A stretch of DNA of 64,000 bases from Trifolium pratense (GCF_020283565.1 NC_060061.1:33827362-33891361); one strand, 5' to 3'; shown: positions 1 to 12,539, counted from the first letter of the stretch. Made by a program: numbers and translations. Notes: a model not told the origin generated them from the sequence alone.

Positions 1-1398
1 TTATCTCCCTTGGATAAGCCAACACAGTTTTATATCCTGTTGGATAGCAACTCTGGACTCATGGATTCATCTAATCCGATCCTCGGCTTCATTATGGACA
101 CATAATCCATTTCCGTTATTGGAACCCAAGTTTCCAATGTTCACATACAATCATGAATGCATGTATGTATGCACATATCAACCATATGATATTCTTTAGC
201 TCGAAGCTACTCTTTTATGAATGCGGGAACACAATCCTAACACATTCACTTAACATTACAAATTAATGCCAAAACCTCACATTGCTCACTTTAAGCTACA
301 ACTTATTGCATACACGTTTATCAATCATATAACGATTAACAATAAGCATTAACAGTATCAACATGTATCAACAATCATGTAAGGATACCCTTAAACCATG
401 TTACAAGTGCCTAATTACACTTACAACCATTAACAAAAAGTTGCAGGTTCAGTACTGTTCGCTAAGCGAAGCAGTAGCGAACAGGTAGCGAACTATTCGC
501 TAAGCGAAGCTCAGTTCGCTGCAGCGAACTACGTCAGAGGATTACAGGTGCATGGCGAACAGGTAGCGAGCTTGTGGCGAGCAGGTTCGCGTAGCGAAGC
601 TCCTGTTCGCTTAGCGAACTACACCAGAAAGAAAATATTTGTTCTTGAGTTTTCTAAGGCGGTTTAACATTGATTCAGCTCAAAAATTCATTCAAACATG
701 TTATAAATTCTTATAAACAGCAATTTCAAACATATATGGTATCAAGGAACATTAATCATCCCTTCCAAACATCCAAATACATCAAACAATCAAAATCATG
801 CCAATTTCTTGGATTTTAAGTAACTTTCATAAACTTTTCAAACATGATTCAAATACATACATATTCTTCATGGAATTAAGCTAGTGATTAACACATACAA
901 AGTGATGATGAAGAACATCACACTCACATACAAAAGCTTAATCAAAAGTCTAAAAGAAATTGAGTGGGAGAGTTCGGGAATGGAGACATAGACAATCTCC
1001 CCTCTCCTTGCCACTCAAGAATCATGAATTCTAATCTCTTACCTTAGCAAAGATGATGATCCAAGCCTTTCCTCTCTTCTCTTGCTCGTGAATCTCCTAG
1101 CCAAAACCCTAGCTTAGCTCTAGCTTACAAACTTCTAACTTCTCATGAAAAACAAGTTGTGATACTATTCATGGGTTTGACTTGCTACTTATACTACTTT
1201 CTATTGTCATGGACCAAGCCCAATTGGCTTAGGCCCAAATGGCCTCTCACGCCCATTAAGCCCAAAACAAAGGTTCTCGCGTCTAATAACTTACGCTCGG
1301 CTAAATAATTATTCGTCGCTCACTAAAATAATAAAAGCCAATTAATAAATAAAATAACATTTAATAAAATATACGAATACGAAAAATGGGTCGTTACA
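1..1398 (-). repeat. Tekay 3' LTR, copy 1 (truncated by window edge)
   Basis: Aligns base for base with 6676-8073 of the middle LTR, with roughly six to eight substitutions over 1398 bp by eye. It ends in the LTR terminus that reads TGTAACGACCC on the minus strand. It contains the TTCGCT/AGCGAA hexamer cluster at 458-620. It has no gene of its own. Confidence 0.93.
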
Positions 1399-3382
1399 AT
1401 CCTACCCCCCTTAAAAGAATTTCGCCCTCGAAATTACCTAGAAACAGATCGGGATAAGAATCTCTCATCTTACTTTCCAGCTCCCACGTTGCATTCTCAC
1501 CAGCCGGTCCTCCCCACATGACTTTCACGGATGCAATCTCTTTGTTTCTCAACCTCTTCACTTCTCTTCCTTCTATTCTCAAAGGTACAGTCTCGATGGT
1601 CAAGTCGTCCCTCACTTGAACATCGTCCGATTCAATCACGTGTGTCGGATCAGACACATACTTGCGCAACTGTGATACATGGAAAACATCGTGCAAATTC
1701 GCCAATGATGGCGGTAATGCAATCCTATACGCAACTTTCCCAACTCGCTTCAAAATCTCAAACGGCCCAATAAACCTCGACGTCAACTTCCTTGACTTCA
1801 ACGCACGTCCTACTCTAGTAGTCGATGTAACTCGTAGGAATACATGATCCCCCTCTTGGAATTCAATGTCCTTCCTCCTCTTATCATGATAACTCTTCTG
1901 TCGACTCTGAGACGCTTTCATCTTCTCATGAATCATCCGAATCTTCTCTGTTGTTTCTTGTACAATCTCTGGTCCAAGAATTGCACCTTCTCCAGTTTCA
2001 TACCAACACAGAGGTGTCCTACACCTTCTCCCATACAACGCCTCAAACGGTGCCATTCCGATACTACAATGGTAACTGTTGTTGTATGTAAACTCTACCA
2101 ACGGCAAACAAGAATCCCAATTCACGTTTTGCTCCAAAACACAAGCTCTCAACAAATCCTCTAAGGATTGTATCGTCCTCTCCGACTGACCATCTGTCTG
2201 AGGATGATAAGCTGAACTCAACCTCAACTTCGTTCCTAAAGCTTCTTGCAAGCTTTCCCAAAATCTGGAAGTAAATCTTGGATCCCTATCAGAAATAATA
2301 CTTGTTGGAATACCATGTAGCTTCACAATCTGCTCCACATAAATCTCGGCCAACTTAGGCACCAAAGTACCTTTCTTGACAGCAATGAAGTGAGCACACT
2401 TCGTCAGACGATCTACCACTACCCAAATCACCTCGTTACCTTTCTTGGTCTTCGATAAACCTCCCACAAAATCCATTGCAATGCTATCCCATTTCCATTC
2501 TGGTATAAACATTGGTTGCAACAAACCAAACGGCTTCTGATGCTCAATCTTCGTTTTCTGACAAGTTAAGCATGAATAAACAAATTCAGAAATTTGCCTC
2601 TTCATTCCCGGCCACCAAAATAACTTCCTCAAATCCTGATACATCTTGGTTACTCCAGGATGAATACTCAAACCACTTCTGTGACCTTCTTCCATGATCA
2701 TTCTTTTCAATTCGGGTACATCCGGTACACAAACTCTTCCGTGAAATCTCATGACTCCACTTTCGTCAATCTTGATATTGGTCTCCTTGCCTTCATTGAT
2801 GAGTACCATCTTCTCCATCAATTTCTTATCCGATTTCTGACGTTCTTTAATATCCTCGAGAAAAGGATTCGTCAACTTTAACATTCCAAGCTTCACACTT
2901 GAAGAAGTAACCTCACACACAAGACTCAAGTCTCGGAATTCTTCAATCAACTCTAACTCTTTCACCATCAATGATGACATATACAAAGTTTTCCTACTTA
3001 ATGCATCGGCCACTACATTGGCTTTTCCGGGGTGATAACTCAATCCAAAATCGTAGTCCTTTAAGAATTCGAGCCATCTTCGCTGCCTCATATTCAACTC
3101 CTTCTGGTCGAACAAGTATTTCAGACTCTTGTGATCACTGAAAACTTCAAACCTTGATCCATACAAGTAGTGTCTCCACACTTTTAAAGCAAACACCACT
3201 GCGGCTAACTCCATATCATGCGTTGGATAGTTCCTCTCGTGAACCTTCAGTTGCCTTGAAGCATATGCTACCACATTACCCCCTTGCATAAGCACTCCGC
3301 CAAGTCCTAACTTCGAAGCATCGCAATACACGATGAACGACTCTTTGGCATCGGGTAAAATCAACACGGGTGCAGTAGTCAA
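1394..3382 (-). pseudogene. Tekay pol fragment: RNase H, integrase, chromodomain-like tail (copy 1)
   Basis: This 662-residue open frame is the C-terminal part of the chromovirus polyprotein. In order: RNase H ([21 protein letters not shown]), integrase zinc finger (H-x-H with CLTCQK), integrase core with its acidic residues in MDFVGG, SDRDPRF and the HPQTDGQSE block, then a tail with KVMW and ATWELE typical of chromodomain-like ends. It has no true start because it is out of frame with the upstream RT by one base near 3415. The stop codon lies inside the LTR terminus, so the polypurine tract is also coding. Copy 1 differs from copy 2 at several residues, for example a Cys for a Ser after YNNSYH. 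Confidence 0.9.
1399..1416 (-). other. Polypurine tract, Tekay copy 1
   Basis: A purine run with six G on the minus strand sits directly before the 3' LTR start and primes plus-strand synthesis. It overlaps the last codons of the pol frame. Confidence 0.85.
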
Positions 3383-4437
3383 TCTTCTCTTGAGCTCTTG
3401 GAAGCTCTTCTCACATTACCATCCCAAACAAACGCTTGATCTTTCCTCGTCAACTTGGTTAACGGTAAAGCCAACTTCGAAAAACCTTCGATGAATCTTC
3501 TATAATAACCGGCTAAACCAAGGAAACTTCTAATCTCTGAAACAGATTCCGGCGTTCCCCACTGTGACACAGCGTCAACCTTCGCAGGATCTACCGCGAT
3601 TCCTCCACTTGAAATTATATGCCCTAGGAAACTCACCTCTTTCATCCAAAATTCACACTTCGACAACTTGGCATACAACTTCTTCTCCTTCAAGACTTGC
3701 AAAACAATCCTCAAGTGCTCTTCGTGCTCTTCCTCGGATTTCGAGTAAATCAAAATGTCGTCGATGAACACCACCACGAATCTATCCAAAAATGAATGGA
3801 AAATTCGGTTCATATATTCCATGAAAACTCCGGGTGCATTGGTCACACCAAACGGCATAACTGAGTACTCGTAGTGTCCATACCTCGTCCTGAATGCAGT
3901 CTTAGGTATGTCTTCCGTCTTTACTCTAATCTGATGGTATCCAGATCTCAAATCGATCTTACTAAACACGCAAGCTCCAACTAGTTGATCCATCAAATCA
4001 TCTATCCTTGGAAGTGGATATTTATTCTTGATCGTTACTTTGTTCAACTGACGATAGTCTATACATAATCTCATGCTTCCATCTTTCTTCTTTACAAGCA
4101 ATACCGGCGCTCCCCATGGTGAAACACTTGGCCGAACAAACCTCTTCTCAAGCAGCTCTTCGAGTTGCTTCTTCAATTCATTCAACTCAGACACTGACAT
4201 TCGGTACGGCGCCATCGATATCGGACTAGTTCCAGGTACTAGGTCGATAGAAAACTCTACCTCTCGCTTCGGAGGCACGTCAGATATATCATCCGGAAAC
4301 ACATCTGGGAATTCACAAACGATCGGTAACTCTTCTACCTTAACTCCTCCTTCGAGTTTCAATGATGCAAACATCATGAACATCTCGGCATGTTCTTTCA
4401 ACGATTCCGATACTTCCTTCCCGCTCATCAATTGCAA
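3379..4437 (-). pseudogene. Tekay pol fragment: reverse transcriptase (copy 1)
   Basis: The 352-residue frame holds the reverse transcriptase core: [30 protein letters not shown], the catalytic FIDD box near 3757, and the [11 protein letters not shown] motif. It is in the same frame as the gag-protease ORF, but a TAG stands where the conserved Trp after GMN is expected (about 4507-4509). The frame ends shortly after the RT because one base is missing near 3415, which puts RNase H in another frame. Both lesions are also present in copy 2. The first Met is internal and not a real start. Confidence 0.9.
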
Positions 4438-4506
4438 GTTCTCCTCCGGCTTCGGAAAAACAACGGCCTTCTCACGACAGTTGATATGAATTCGATTAAA
4501 GATTAA

Positions 4507-5775
4507 CTAATTCATACCAAAAATTACATCCATACCACTAAGTGGAATACACACTAAATCCATACCAAAGTGCCTATCAAAAATGGTTACGGGGCAATTA
4601 CGACATACTTGTCGAGTAATTACTGAACCATTAGCAGGAGTTTCTATTTCCATCCTACCCGTCATATCCGTTACTGGAACACTCAAACGCTTCACACAAT
4701 CTAAAGAAATAAAAGAATGCGTCGCTCCCGTATCTATAATCGCAATTAAAGGAGTGTCATAGATGAAACACGTACCTCTAATGAGATTGTCCTCTTGGCT
4801 AGCATCCTCTCCACTCAAAGCAAACACCTTGCCCATCACCTTCTTGGGCTTCTTACAAGTCGGACTCTTGTGGCCTTCTTCACCACAGTTGAAACACACC
4901 ACTTTCCCTCTGCAAGCTTCGGTCTTGTGGCCCAGCTTTCCACAATTCTTACACCTATCCCCTTTCTTCGGGCAATCATAAGACATATGACCCCGTTCTC
5001 CATAGTTGTAACAATTTCCATTCACCGGCTTCTTACCACCACTTGTATTCCCCTTACCGCGGTTGTCATAAGGTTTTCCGCGCTCTTGTCCTTTCCCTTT
5101 TCGGTCGTTCACAGCTTTGTAGTAGTTCACCTTTGCCCTACCATCTTCATCACAGATCCTACTCTTGTTCACAAGGGTCGCAAAATCCCTTATCTGTGAA
5201 AATCCAATCATATGTTTAATGTCCGGGCGTAAGCCACTCTCGAACTTCACGCACTTGTCGTCCTCCGCTTCCAAAGTGTTGTAATGCGGACTAAACGCAC
5301 ACAAAGTCTCAAACTTGACGGCATAGTCAGCCACCGTCATATTCCCCTGTTTCAGTTCCATGAATTCCACCACTTTCTTATTTTTCACATCCACAGGAAA
5401 ATACTTAACCAAAAATTCCCTTTTGAACATTGCCCATGGTATAGCCATACCACTGGGTCCTAGCCTCAACTTGGCGTTCTTCCACCACACGTTCGCTTCC
5501 TCGCGCAACACATATGTTCCAAGGGTTGTCTTCCCTTCCTCGGAACAATCCATTGCTTCAAAAATTATTTCAAGTTCCTCCAGCCACTTGTAAGCTCCAT
5601 CCGGGTTGTAACCTCCGGTAAATGTTGGCGGTTTCTGCTTCATGAACCGTTCCAACCTCATCTCTACCTCTCTTCCAGGTTGATGATCTCTAACCACTAT
5701 GTTGGTGAGTGCGGCCAAAGCTTCCGCAATCTGGGCATTCGTTCTCGCAGCAGCCATGATTCCTGAACGAATCAC
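4507..5775 (-). CDS. Tekay gag-protease ORF (copy 1)
   Basis: This 422-residue ORF makes the capsid/nucleocapsid and aspartic protease. The likely start is the Met at residue 7 (MAAARTNAQIAEAL), usual for this family. A retrotransposon gag domain covers about residues 45-210. Three CCHC zinc knuckles follow at about 250-315. The first is damaged here: its second Cys is Tyr (CYNYGERGH), whereas copy 2 keeps Cys. The protease motif DTGATHSF lies near residue 347. The ORF ends at the TAG that separates it from RT. It starts about 100 bp downstream of the primer-binding site. Confidence 0.9.
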   Translation of the reverse strand: MIRSGIMAAARTNAQIAEALAALTNIVVRDHQPGREVEMRLERFMKQKPPTFTGGYNPDGAYKWLEELEIIFEAMDCSEEGKTTLGTYVLREEANVWWKNAKLRLGPSGMAIPWAMFKREFLVKYFPVDVKNKKVVEFMELKQGNMTVADYAVKFETLCAFSPHYNTLEAEDDKCVKFESGLRPDIKHMIGFSQIRDFATLVNKSRICDEDGRAKVNYYKAVNDRKGKGQERGKPYDNRGKGNTSGGKKPVNGNCYNYGERGHMSYDCPKKGDRCKNCGKLGHKTEACRGKVVCFNCGEEGHKSPTCKKPKKVMGKVFALSGEDASQEDNLIRGTCFIYDTPLIAIIDTGATHSFISLDCVKRLSVPVTDMTGRMEIETPANGSVITRQVCRNCPVTIFDRHFGMDLVCIPLSGMDVIFGMN

Positions 5776-5864
5776 AACTAGACGTTACAAAGTACTAACA
5801 GTGTTCCCTACACATGCTCATACGGGGAAAAGAAAAGTCCTAATTGGTTCACACGAACCGACCT

Positions 5865-5876
5865 GCTCTGATACCA
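5865..5876 (-). other. Primer binding site, Tekay copy 1
   Basis: On the minus strand it reads TGGTATCAGAGC, complementary to the 3' end of initiator Met tRNA. It lies four bases inside the 5' LTR end at 5881. Confidence 0.9.
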
Positions 5877-5880
5877 CTAT

Positions 5881-8073
5881 TGTAACACCCTAACCCATAC
5901 TACCCTTAAAAACGTAATTTTAAAAACTTTTCAACAAGTGTAAAGGCAGAGTGCCATGCGGTAATTAAAACACAAGCATACACACAGAGCGTCATGAAGT
6001 TTAACATGAAAAGCAACAGCGGATTCAATCAAACCAAGCATGCATATATATACATATATATACATAAGCCATATTCATCCCTAAGGATGTCACTTATACA
6101 AGAACTAGCATATAAAAAAAGGTAACACCGACATACGATGAAAGTCAAGCGTAAACCCCGACTCGATGTTACATTACCAGAGCATTTACTATTTACAAAC
6201 TCTACCCAAAAACTAGTACTAAAAGGAGAATTCTATGCTAAGTCTCCTCACCAAAAGATACTTCAACACCAAGCTAAAACAGCAGTCTAATCGTCGGCAC
6301 AGTCCTCAGCCTGAATATCTGAACCCCCAAAGGTCCAGCAAATAACACAAAGCAAAGAGTTAGAAAACATAATCGCATATCATACGAGTATAAGAAGCCT
6401 TACACTTTCGAACTATCATACATATTCTAACTCACGCCAAAACGTCGCACTAAGCAGTTATCAATTAATAAGGTTTAACACAAATCAACCAGATAATGTC
6501 ACATACCATTTATCAAATATATGCGCATTTACCCTAATGTATCTAATGCCAATCAATTCACTGTCATGCCATCTCTATACATGACTAAATGCATGTGGTA
6601 CCAAGGTGTCTCACCAACGGTGGACCAAGAACAGTTTTATATCTTGCTGGATATGTCGGAACTTACCGAACCATCTTATCTCCCTTGGATAAGCCAACAC
6701 AATTTTAAATCCTGTTGGATAGCAACTCTGGACTCATGGATTCATCTAATCCGATCCTCGGCTTCATTATGGACACATAATCCATTTCCGTTATTGGAAC
6801 CCAAGTTTCCAATGTTCACATACAATCATGAATGCATGTATGTATGCACATATCAACCATAGGATATTCTTTAGCTCGAAGCTAATCTTTTATGAATGCG
6901 GGAACACAATCCTAACACATTCACTTAACATTACAAATTAATGCCAAAACCTCACATTGCTCACTTTAAGCTACAACTTATTGCATACACGTTTATCAAT
7001 CATATAACGATTAACAATAAGCATTAACAGTATCAACATGTATCAACAATCATGTAAGGATACCCTTAAACCATGTTACAAGTGCTTAATTACACTTACA
7101 ACCATTAACAAAAAGTTGCAGGTTCAGTACTGTTCGCTAAGCGAAGCAGTAGCGAACAGGTAGCGAACTATTCGCTAAGCGAAGCTCAGTTCGCTGCAGC
7201 GAACTACGTCAGAGGATTACAGGTGCATGGCGAACAGGTAGCGAGCTTGTGGCGAGCAGGTTTGCGTAGCGAAGCTCCTGTTCGCTTAGCGAACTACACC
7301 AGAAAGAAAATATTTGTTCTTGAGTTTTCTAAGGCGGTTTAACATTGATTCAGCTCAAAAATTCATTCAAACATGTTATAAATTCTTATAAACAGCAATT
7401 TCAAACATATATGGTATCAAGGAACATTAATCATCCCTTCCAAACATCCAAATACATCAAACAATCAAAATCATGCCAATTTCTTGGATTTTAAGTAACT
7501 TTCATAAACTTTTCAAACATGATTCAAATACATACATATTCTTCATGGAATTAAGCTAGTGATTAACACATACAAAGTGATGATGAAGAACATCACACTC
7601 ACATACAAAAGCTTAATCAAAAGTCTAAAAGAAATTGAGTGGGAGAGTTCGGGAATGGAGACATAGACAATCTCCCCTCTCCTTGCCACTCAAGAATCAT
7701 GAATTCTAATCTCTTACCTTAGCAAAGATGATGATCCAAGCCTTTCCTCTCTACTCTTGCTCGTGAATCTCCTAGCCAAAACCCTAGCTTAGCTCTAGCT
7801 TACAAACTTCTAACTTCTCATGAAAAACAAGTTGTGATACTATTCATGGGTTTGACTTGCTACTTATACTACTTTCTATTGTCATGGACCAAGCCCAATT
7901 GGCTTAGGCCCAAATGGCCTCTCACGCCCATTAAGCCCAAAACAAAGGTTCTCGCGTCTAATAACTTACGCTCGGCTAAATAATTATTCGTCGCTCACTA
8001 AAATAATAAAAGCCAATTAATAAATAAAATAACATTTAATAAAATATACGAATACGAAAAATGGGTCGTTACA
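5881..8073 (-). repeat. Tekay middle LTR, shared by copies 1 and 2 (2193 bp)
   Basis: Complete LTR with TGT...ACA ends. It serves as 5' LTR of copy 1 and 3' LTR of copy 2. On the minus strand, from its start, it shows a TATA box (TATAAGTA, 7861-7868), a splice-donor-like AAG|GTAAGAG near 7716, the hexamer cluster 7133-7295, repeats of the ATATAAAACTG motif near 6632, and a stem-loop at 6319-6338. Two recombining elements would leave exactly one shared LTR like this. Confidence 0.92.
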
Positions 8074-10057
8074 ATCCTACCCCCCTTAAAAGAATTTCGC
8101 CCTCGAAATTACCTAGAAACAGATCGGGATAAGAATCTCTCATCTTACTTTCCAGCTCCCACGTTGCATTCTCACCAGCCGGTCCTCCCCACATGACTTT
8201 CACGGATGCAATCTCTTTGTTTCTCAACCTCTTCACTTCTCTTCCTTCTATTCTCAAAGGTACAGTCTCGATGGTCAAGTCGTCCCTCACTTGAACATCG
8301 TCCGATTCAATCACGTGTGTCGGATCAGACACATACTTGCGCAACTGTGATACATGGAAAACATCGTGCAAATTCGCCAATGATGGCGGTAATGCAATCC
8401 TATACGCAACTTTCCCAACTCGCTTCAAAATCTCAAACGGCCCAATAAACCTCGACGTCAACTTCCTTGACTTCAACGCACGTCCTACTCTAGTAGTCGA
8501 TGTAACTCGTAGGAATACATGATCCCCCTCTTGGAATTCAATGTCCTTCCTCCTCTTATCATGATAACTCTTCTGTCGACTCTGAGACGCTTTCATCTTC
8601 TCATGAATCATCCGAATCTTCTCTGTTGTTTCTTGTACAATCTCTGGTCCAAGAATTGCACCTTCTCCAGTTTCATACCAACACAGAGGTGTCCTACACC
8701 TTCTCCCATACAACGCCTCAAACGGTGCCATTCCGATACTAGAATGGTAACTGTTGTTGTATGTAAACTCTACCAACGGCAAACAAGAATCCCAATTCAC
8801 GTTTTGCTCCAAAACACAAGCTCTCAACAAATCCTCTAAGGATTGTATCGTCCTCTCCGACTGACCATCTGTCTGAGGATGATAAGCTGAACTCAACCTC
8901 AACTTCGTTCCTAAAGCTTCTTGCAAGCTTTCCCAAAATCTGGAAGTAAATCTCGGATCCCTATCCGAAATAATACTTGTTGGAATACCATGTAGCTTCA
9001 CAATCTGCTCCACATAAATCTCGGCCAACTTAGGCACCAAAGTACCTTTCCTGACAGCAATGAAGTGAGCACACTTCGTCAGACGATCTACCACTACCCA
9101 AATCACCTCGTTACCTTTCTTGGTCTTCGGTAAACCTCCCACAAAATCCATTGCAATGCTATCCCATTTCCATTCTGGTATAAACATTGGTTGCAACAAA
9201 CCAAACGGCTTCTGATGCTCAATCTTCGATTTCTGACAAGTTAAGCATGAATAAACAAATTCAGAAATTTGCCTCTTCATTCCCGGCCACCAAAATAACT
9301 TCCTCAAATCCTGATACATCTTGGTTACTCCAGGATGAATACTCAAACCACTTCTGTGACCTTCTTCCATGATCATTCTTTTCAATTCGGGTACATCCGG
9401 TACACAAACTCTTCCGTGAAATCTCATGACTCCACTTTCGTCAATCTTGATATTGGTCTCCTTGCCTTCATTGATGAGTACCATCTTCTCCATCAATTTC
9501 TTATCCGATTTCTGACGTTCTTTAATATCCTCGAGAAAAGGATTCGTCAACTTTAACATTCCAAGCTTCACACTTGAAGAAGTAACCTCACACACAAGAC
9601 TCAAGTCTCGGAATTCTTCAATCAACTCTAACTCTTTCACCATCAATGATGACATATGCAAAGTTTTCCTACTTAATGCATCGGCCACTACATTGGCTTT
9701 TCCGGGGTGATAACTCAATCCAAAATCGTAGTCCTTTAAGAATTCGAGCCATCTTCGCTGCCTCATATTCAACTCCTTCTGGTCGAACAAGTATTTCAGA
9801 CTCTTGTGATCACTGAAAACTTCAAACCTTGATCCATACAAGTAGTGTCTCCACACTTTTAAAGCAAACACCACTGCGGCTAACTCCATATCATGCGTTG
9901 GATAGTTCCTCTCGTGAACCTTCAGTTGCCTTGAAGCATATGCTACCACATTACCCCCTTGCATAAGCACACCGCCAAGTCCTAACTTCGAAGCATCGCA
10001 ATACACGACGAACGACTCTTTGGCATCGGGTAAAATCAACACGGGTGCAGTAGTCAA
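8069..10057 (-). pseudogene. Tekay pol fragment: RNase H, integrase, chromodomain-like tail (copy 2)
   Basis: 662-residue frame, the counterpart of the copy 1 fragment, with RNase H, the integrase zinc finger and core, and the chromodomain-like tail all recognisable. At the few residues where the copies differ this one looks closer to the family norm: Ser in NNSYHSSIG, Pro in GGLPKTKKG. It is out of frame with the RT fragment upstream through the same missing base, and its stop again falls in the LTR terminus. Confidence 0.9.
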
Positions 10058-11112
10058 TATTCTCTTGAGCTCTTGGAAGCTCTTCTCACATTACCATCCC
10101 AAACAAACGCTTGATCTTTCCTCGTCAACTTGGTTAACGGTAAAGCCAACTTCGAAAAACCTTCGATGAATCTTCTATAATAACCGGCTAAACCAAGGAA
10201 ACTTCTAATCTCTGAAACAGATTCCGGCGTTCCCCACTGTGACACAGCGTCAACCTTCGCAGGATCTACCGCGATTCCTCCACTTGAAATTATATGCCCT
10301 AGGAAACTCACCTCTTTCATCCAAAATTCACACTTCGACAACTTGGCATACAACTTCTTCTCCTTCAAGACTTGCAAAACAATCCTCAAGTGCTCTTCGT
10401 GCTCTTCCTCGGATTTCGAGTAAATCAAAATGTCGTCGATGAACACCACCACGAATCTATCCAAAAATGAATGGAAAATTCGGTTCATATATTCCATGAA
10501 AACTCCGGGTGCATTGGTCACACCAAACGGCATAACTGAGTACTCGTAGTGTCCATACCTCGTCCTGAATGCAGTCTTAGGTATGTCTTCCGTCTTTACT
10601 CTAATCTGATGGTATCCAGATCTCAAATCGATCTTACTAAACACGCAAGCTCCAACTAGTTGATCCATCAAATCATCTATCCTTGGAAGTGGATATTTAT
10701 TCTTGATCGTTACTTTGTTCAACTGACGATAGTCTATACATAATCTCATGCTTCCATCTTTCTTCTTTACAAGCAATACCGGCGCTCCCCATGGCGAAAC
10801 ACTTGGCCGAACAAACCTCTTCTCAAGCAGCTCTTCGAGTTGCTTCTTCAATTCATTCAACTCAGACGCTGACATTCGGTACGGCGCCATCGATATCGGA
10901 CTAGTTCCAGGTACTAGGTCGATAGAAAACTCTACCTCTCGCTTCGGAGGCACGTCAGATATATCATCCGGAAACACATCTGGGAATTCACAAACGATCG
11001 GTAACTCTTCTACCTTAACTCCTCCTTCGAGTTTCAATGATGCAAACATCATGAACATCTCGGCATGTTCTTTCAACGATTCCGATACTTCCTTCCCGCT
11101 CATCAATTGCAA
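10054..11112 (-). pseudogene. Tekay pol fragment: reverse transcriptase (copy 2)
   Basis: 352-residue RT core with [11 protein letters not shown], the catalytic FIDD and [11 protein letters not shown]. The same TAG separates it from gag-protease, in the same frame, and the same one-base loss near 10090 ends it before RNase H. Only a few residues differ from copy 1. Not expressible as a normal polyprotein unless the stop is read through, and then the frameshift still removes RNase H and integrase. Confidence 0.9.
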
Positions 11113-11181
11113 GTTCTCCTCCGGCTTCGGAAAAACAACGGCCTTCTCACGACAGTTGATATGAATTCGATTAAAGATTAA

Positions 11182-12450
11182 CTAATTCATACCAAAAATT
11201 ACATCCATACCACTAAGTGGAATACACACTAAATCCATACCAAAGTGCCTATCAAAAATGGTTACGGGGCAATTACGACATACTTGTCGAGTAATTACTG
11301 AACCATTAGCAGGAGTTTCTATTTCCATCCTACCCGTCATATCCGTTACTGGAACACTCAAACGCTTTACACAATCTAAAGAAATAAAAGAATGCGTCGC
11401 TCCCGTATCTATAATCGCAATTAAAGGAGTGTCATAGATGAAACACGTACCTCTAATGAGATTGTCCTCTTGGCTAGCATCCTCTCCACTCAAAGCAAAC
11501 ACCTTGCCCATCACCTTCTTGGGCTTCTTACAAGTCGGACTCTTGTGGCCTTCTTCACCACAGTTGAAACACACCACTTTCCCTCTACAAGCTTCGGTCT
11601 TGTGGCCCAGCTTTCCACAATTCTTACACCTATCCCCTTTCTTCGGGCAATCATAAGACATATGACCCCGTTCTCCACAGTTGTAACAATTTCCATTCAC
11701 CGGCTTCTTACCACCACTTGTATTCCCCTTACCGCGGTTGTCATAAGGTTTTCCGCGCTCTTGTCCTTTCCCTTTTCGGTCGTTCACAGCTTTGTAGTAG
11801 TTCACCTTTGCCCTACCATCTTCATCACAGATCCTACTCTTGTTCACAAGGGTCGCAAAATCCCTTATCTGTGAAAATCCAATCATATGTTTAATGTCCG
11901 GGCGTAAGCCACTCTCGAACTTCACGCACTTGTCGTCCTCCGCTTCCAAAGTGTTGTAATGCGGACTAAACGCACACAAAGTCTCAAACTTGACGGCATA
12001 GTCAGCCACCGTCATATTCCCCTGTTTCAGTTCCATGAATTCCACCACTTTCTTATTTTTCACATCCACAGGAAAATACTTAACCAAAAATTCCCTTTTG
12101 AACATTGCCCATGGTATAGCCATACCACTGGGTCCTAGCCTCAACTTGGCGTTCTTCCACCACACGTTCGCTTCCTCGCGCAACACATATGTTCCAAGGG
12201 TTGTCTTCCCTTCCTCGGAACAATCCATTGCTTCAAAAATTATTTCAAGTTCCTCCAGCCACTTGTAAGCTCCATCCGGGTTGTAACCTCCGGTAAATGT
12301 TGGCGGTTTCTGCTTCATGAACCGTTCCAACCTCATCTCTACCTCTCTTCCAGGTTGATGATCTCTAACCACTATGTTGGTGAGTGCGGCCAAAGCTTCC
12401 GCAATCTGGGCATTCGTTCTCGCAGCAGCCATGATTCCTGAACGAATCAC
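11182..12450 (-). CDS. Tekay gag-protease ORF (copy 2)
   Basis: 422-residue gag-protease. All three CCHC knuckles are intact here (CYNCGERGH, CKNCGKLGH, CFNCGEEGH, about residues 250-315), unlike copy 1. The aspartic protease motif DTGATHSF is near residue 347. The real start is probably the Met at residue 7. This is the only piece of copy 2 that could make a functional protein alone. It could in principle supply Gag for packaging, though not RT or integrase. Confidence 0.9.
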   Translation of the reverse strand: MIRSGIMAAARTNAQIAEALAALTNIVVRDHQPGREVEMRLERFMKQKPPTFTGGYNPDGAYKWLEELEIIFEAMDCSEEGKTTLGTYVLREEANVWWKNAKLRLGPSGMAIPWAMFKREFLVKYFPVDVKNKKVVEFMELKQGNMTVADYAVKFETLCAFSPHYNTLEAEDDKCVKFESGLRPDIKHMIGFSQIRDFATLVNKSRICDEDGRAKVNYYKAVNDRKGKGQERGKPYDNRGKGNTSGGKKPVNGNCYNCGERGHMSYDCPKKGDRCKNCGKLGHKTEACRGKVVCFNCGEEGHKSPTCKKPKKVMGKVFALSGEDASQEDNLIRGTCFIYDTPLIAIIDTGATHSFISLDCVKRLSVPVTDMTGRMEIETPANGSVITRQVCRNCPVTIFDRHFGMDLVCIPLSGMDVIFGMN

Positions 12451-12539
12451 AACTAGACGTTACAAAGTACTAACAGTGTTCCCTACACATGCTCATACGG
12501 GGAAAAGAAAAGTCCTAATTGGTTCACACGAACCGACCT

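Larger units (their letters stand above)
1..8073 (-). mobile_element. Tekay-type chromovirus (Ty3-gypsy), copy 1
   Basis: LTR retrotransposon read on the minus strand. Its 5' LTR is 5881-8073, its internal region 1399-5880 (4482 bp), and its 3' LTR 1-1398, which is cut by the window edge and lacks 795 bp compared with the middle LTR. The initiator-Met tRNA primer site and the purine tract lie next to the LTRs as expected. Domain order is gag, protease, RT, RNase H, integrase and a chromodomain-like tail, which with 2.2 kb LTRs points to the Tekay/Del chromoviruses. The polyprotein is broken by a stop and a frameshift, so this copy cannot make its own enzymes. It shares the middle LTR with copy 2. 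Confidence 0.93.

Noticed and set aside
1531..5893. Many plus-strand frames of 60 to 140 codons opposite the Tekay ORFs
   Set aside because: Antisense shadows of gag and pol with no domains; their repetition at 8206-12568 merely follows the tandem duplication.
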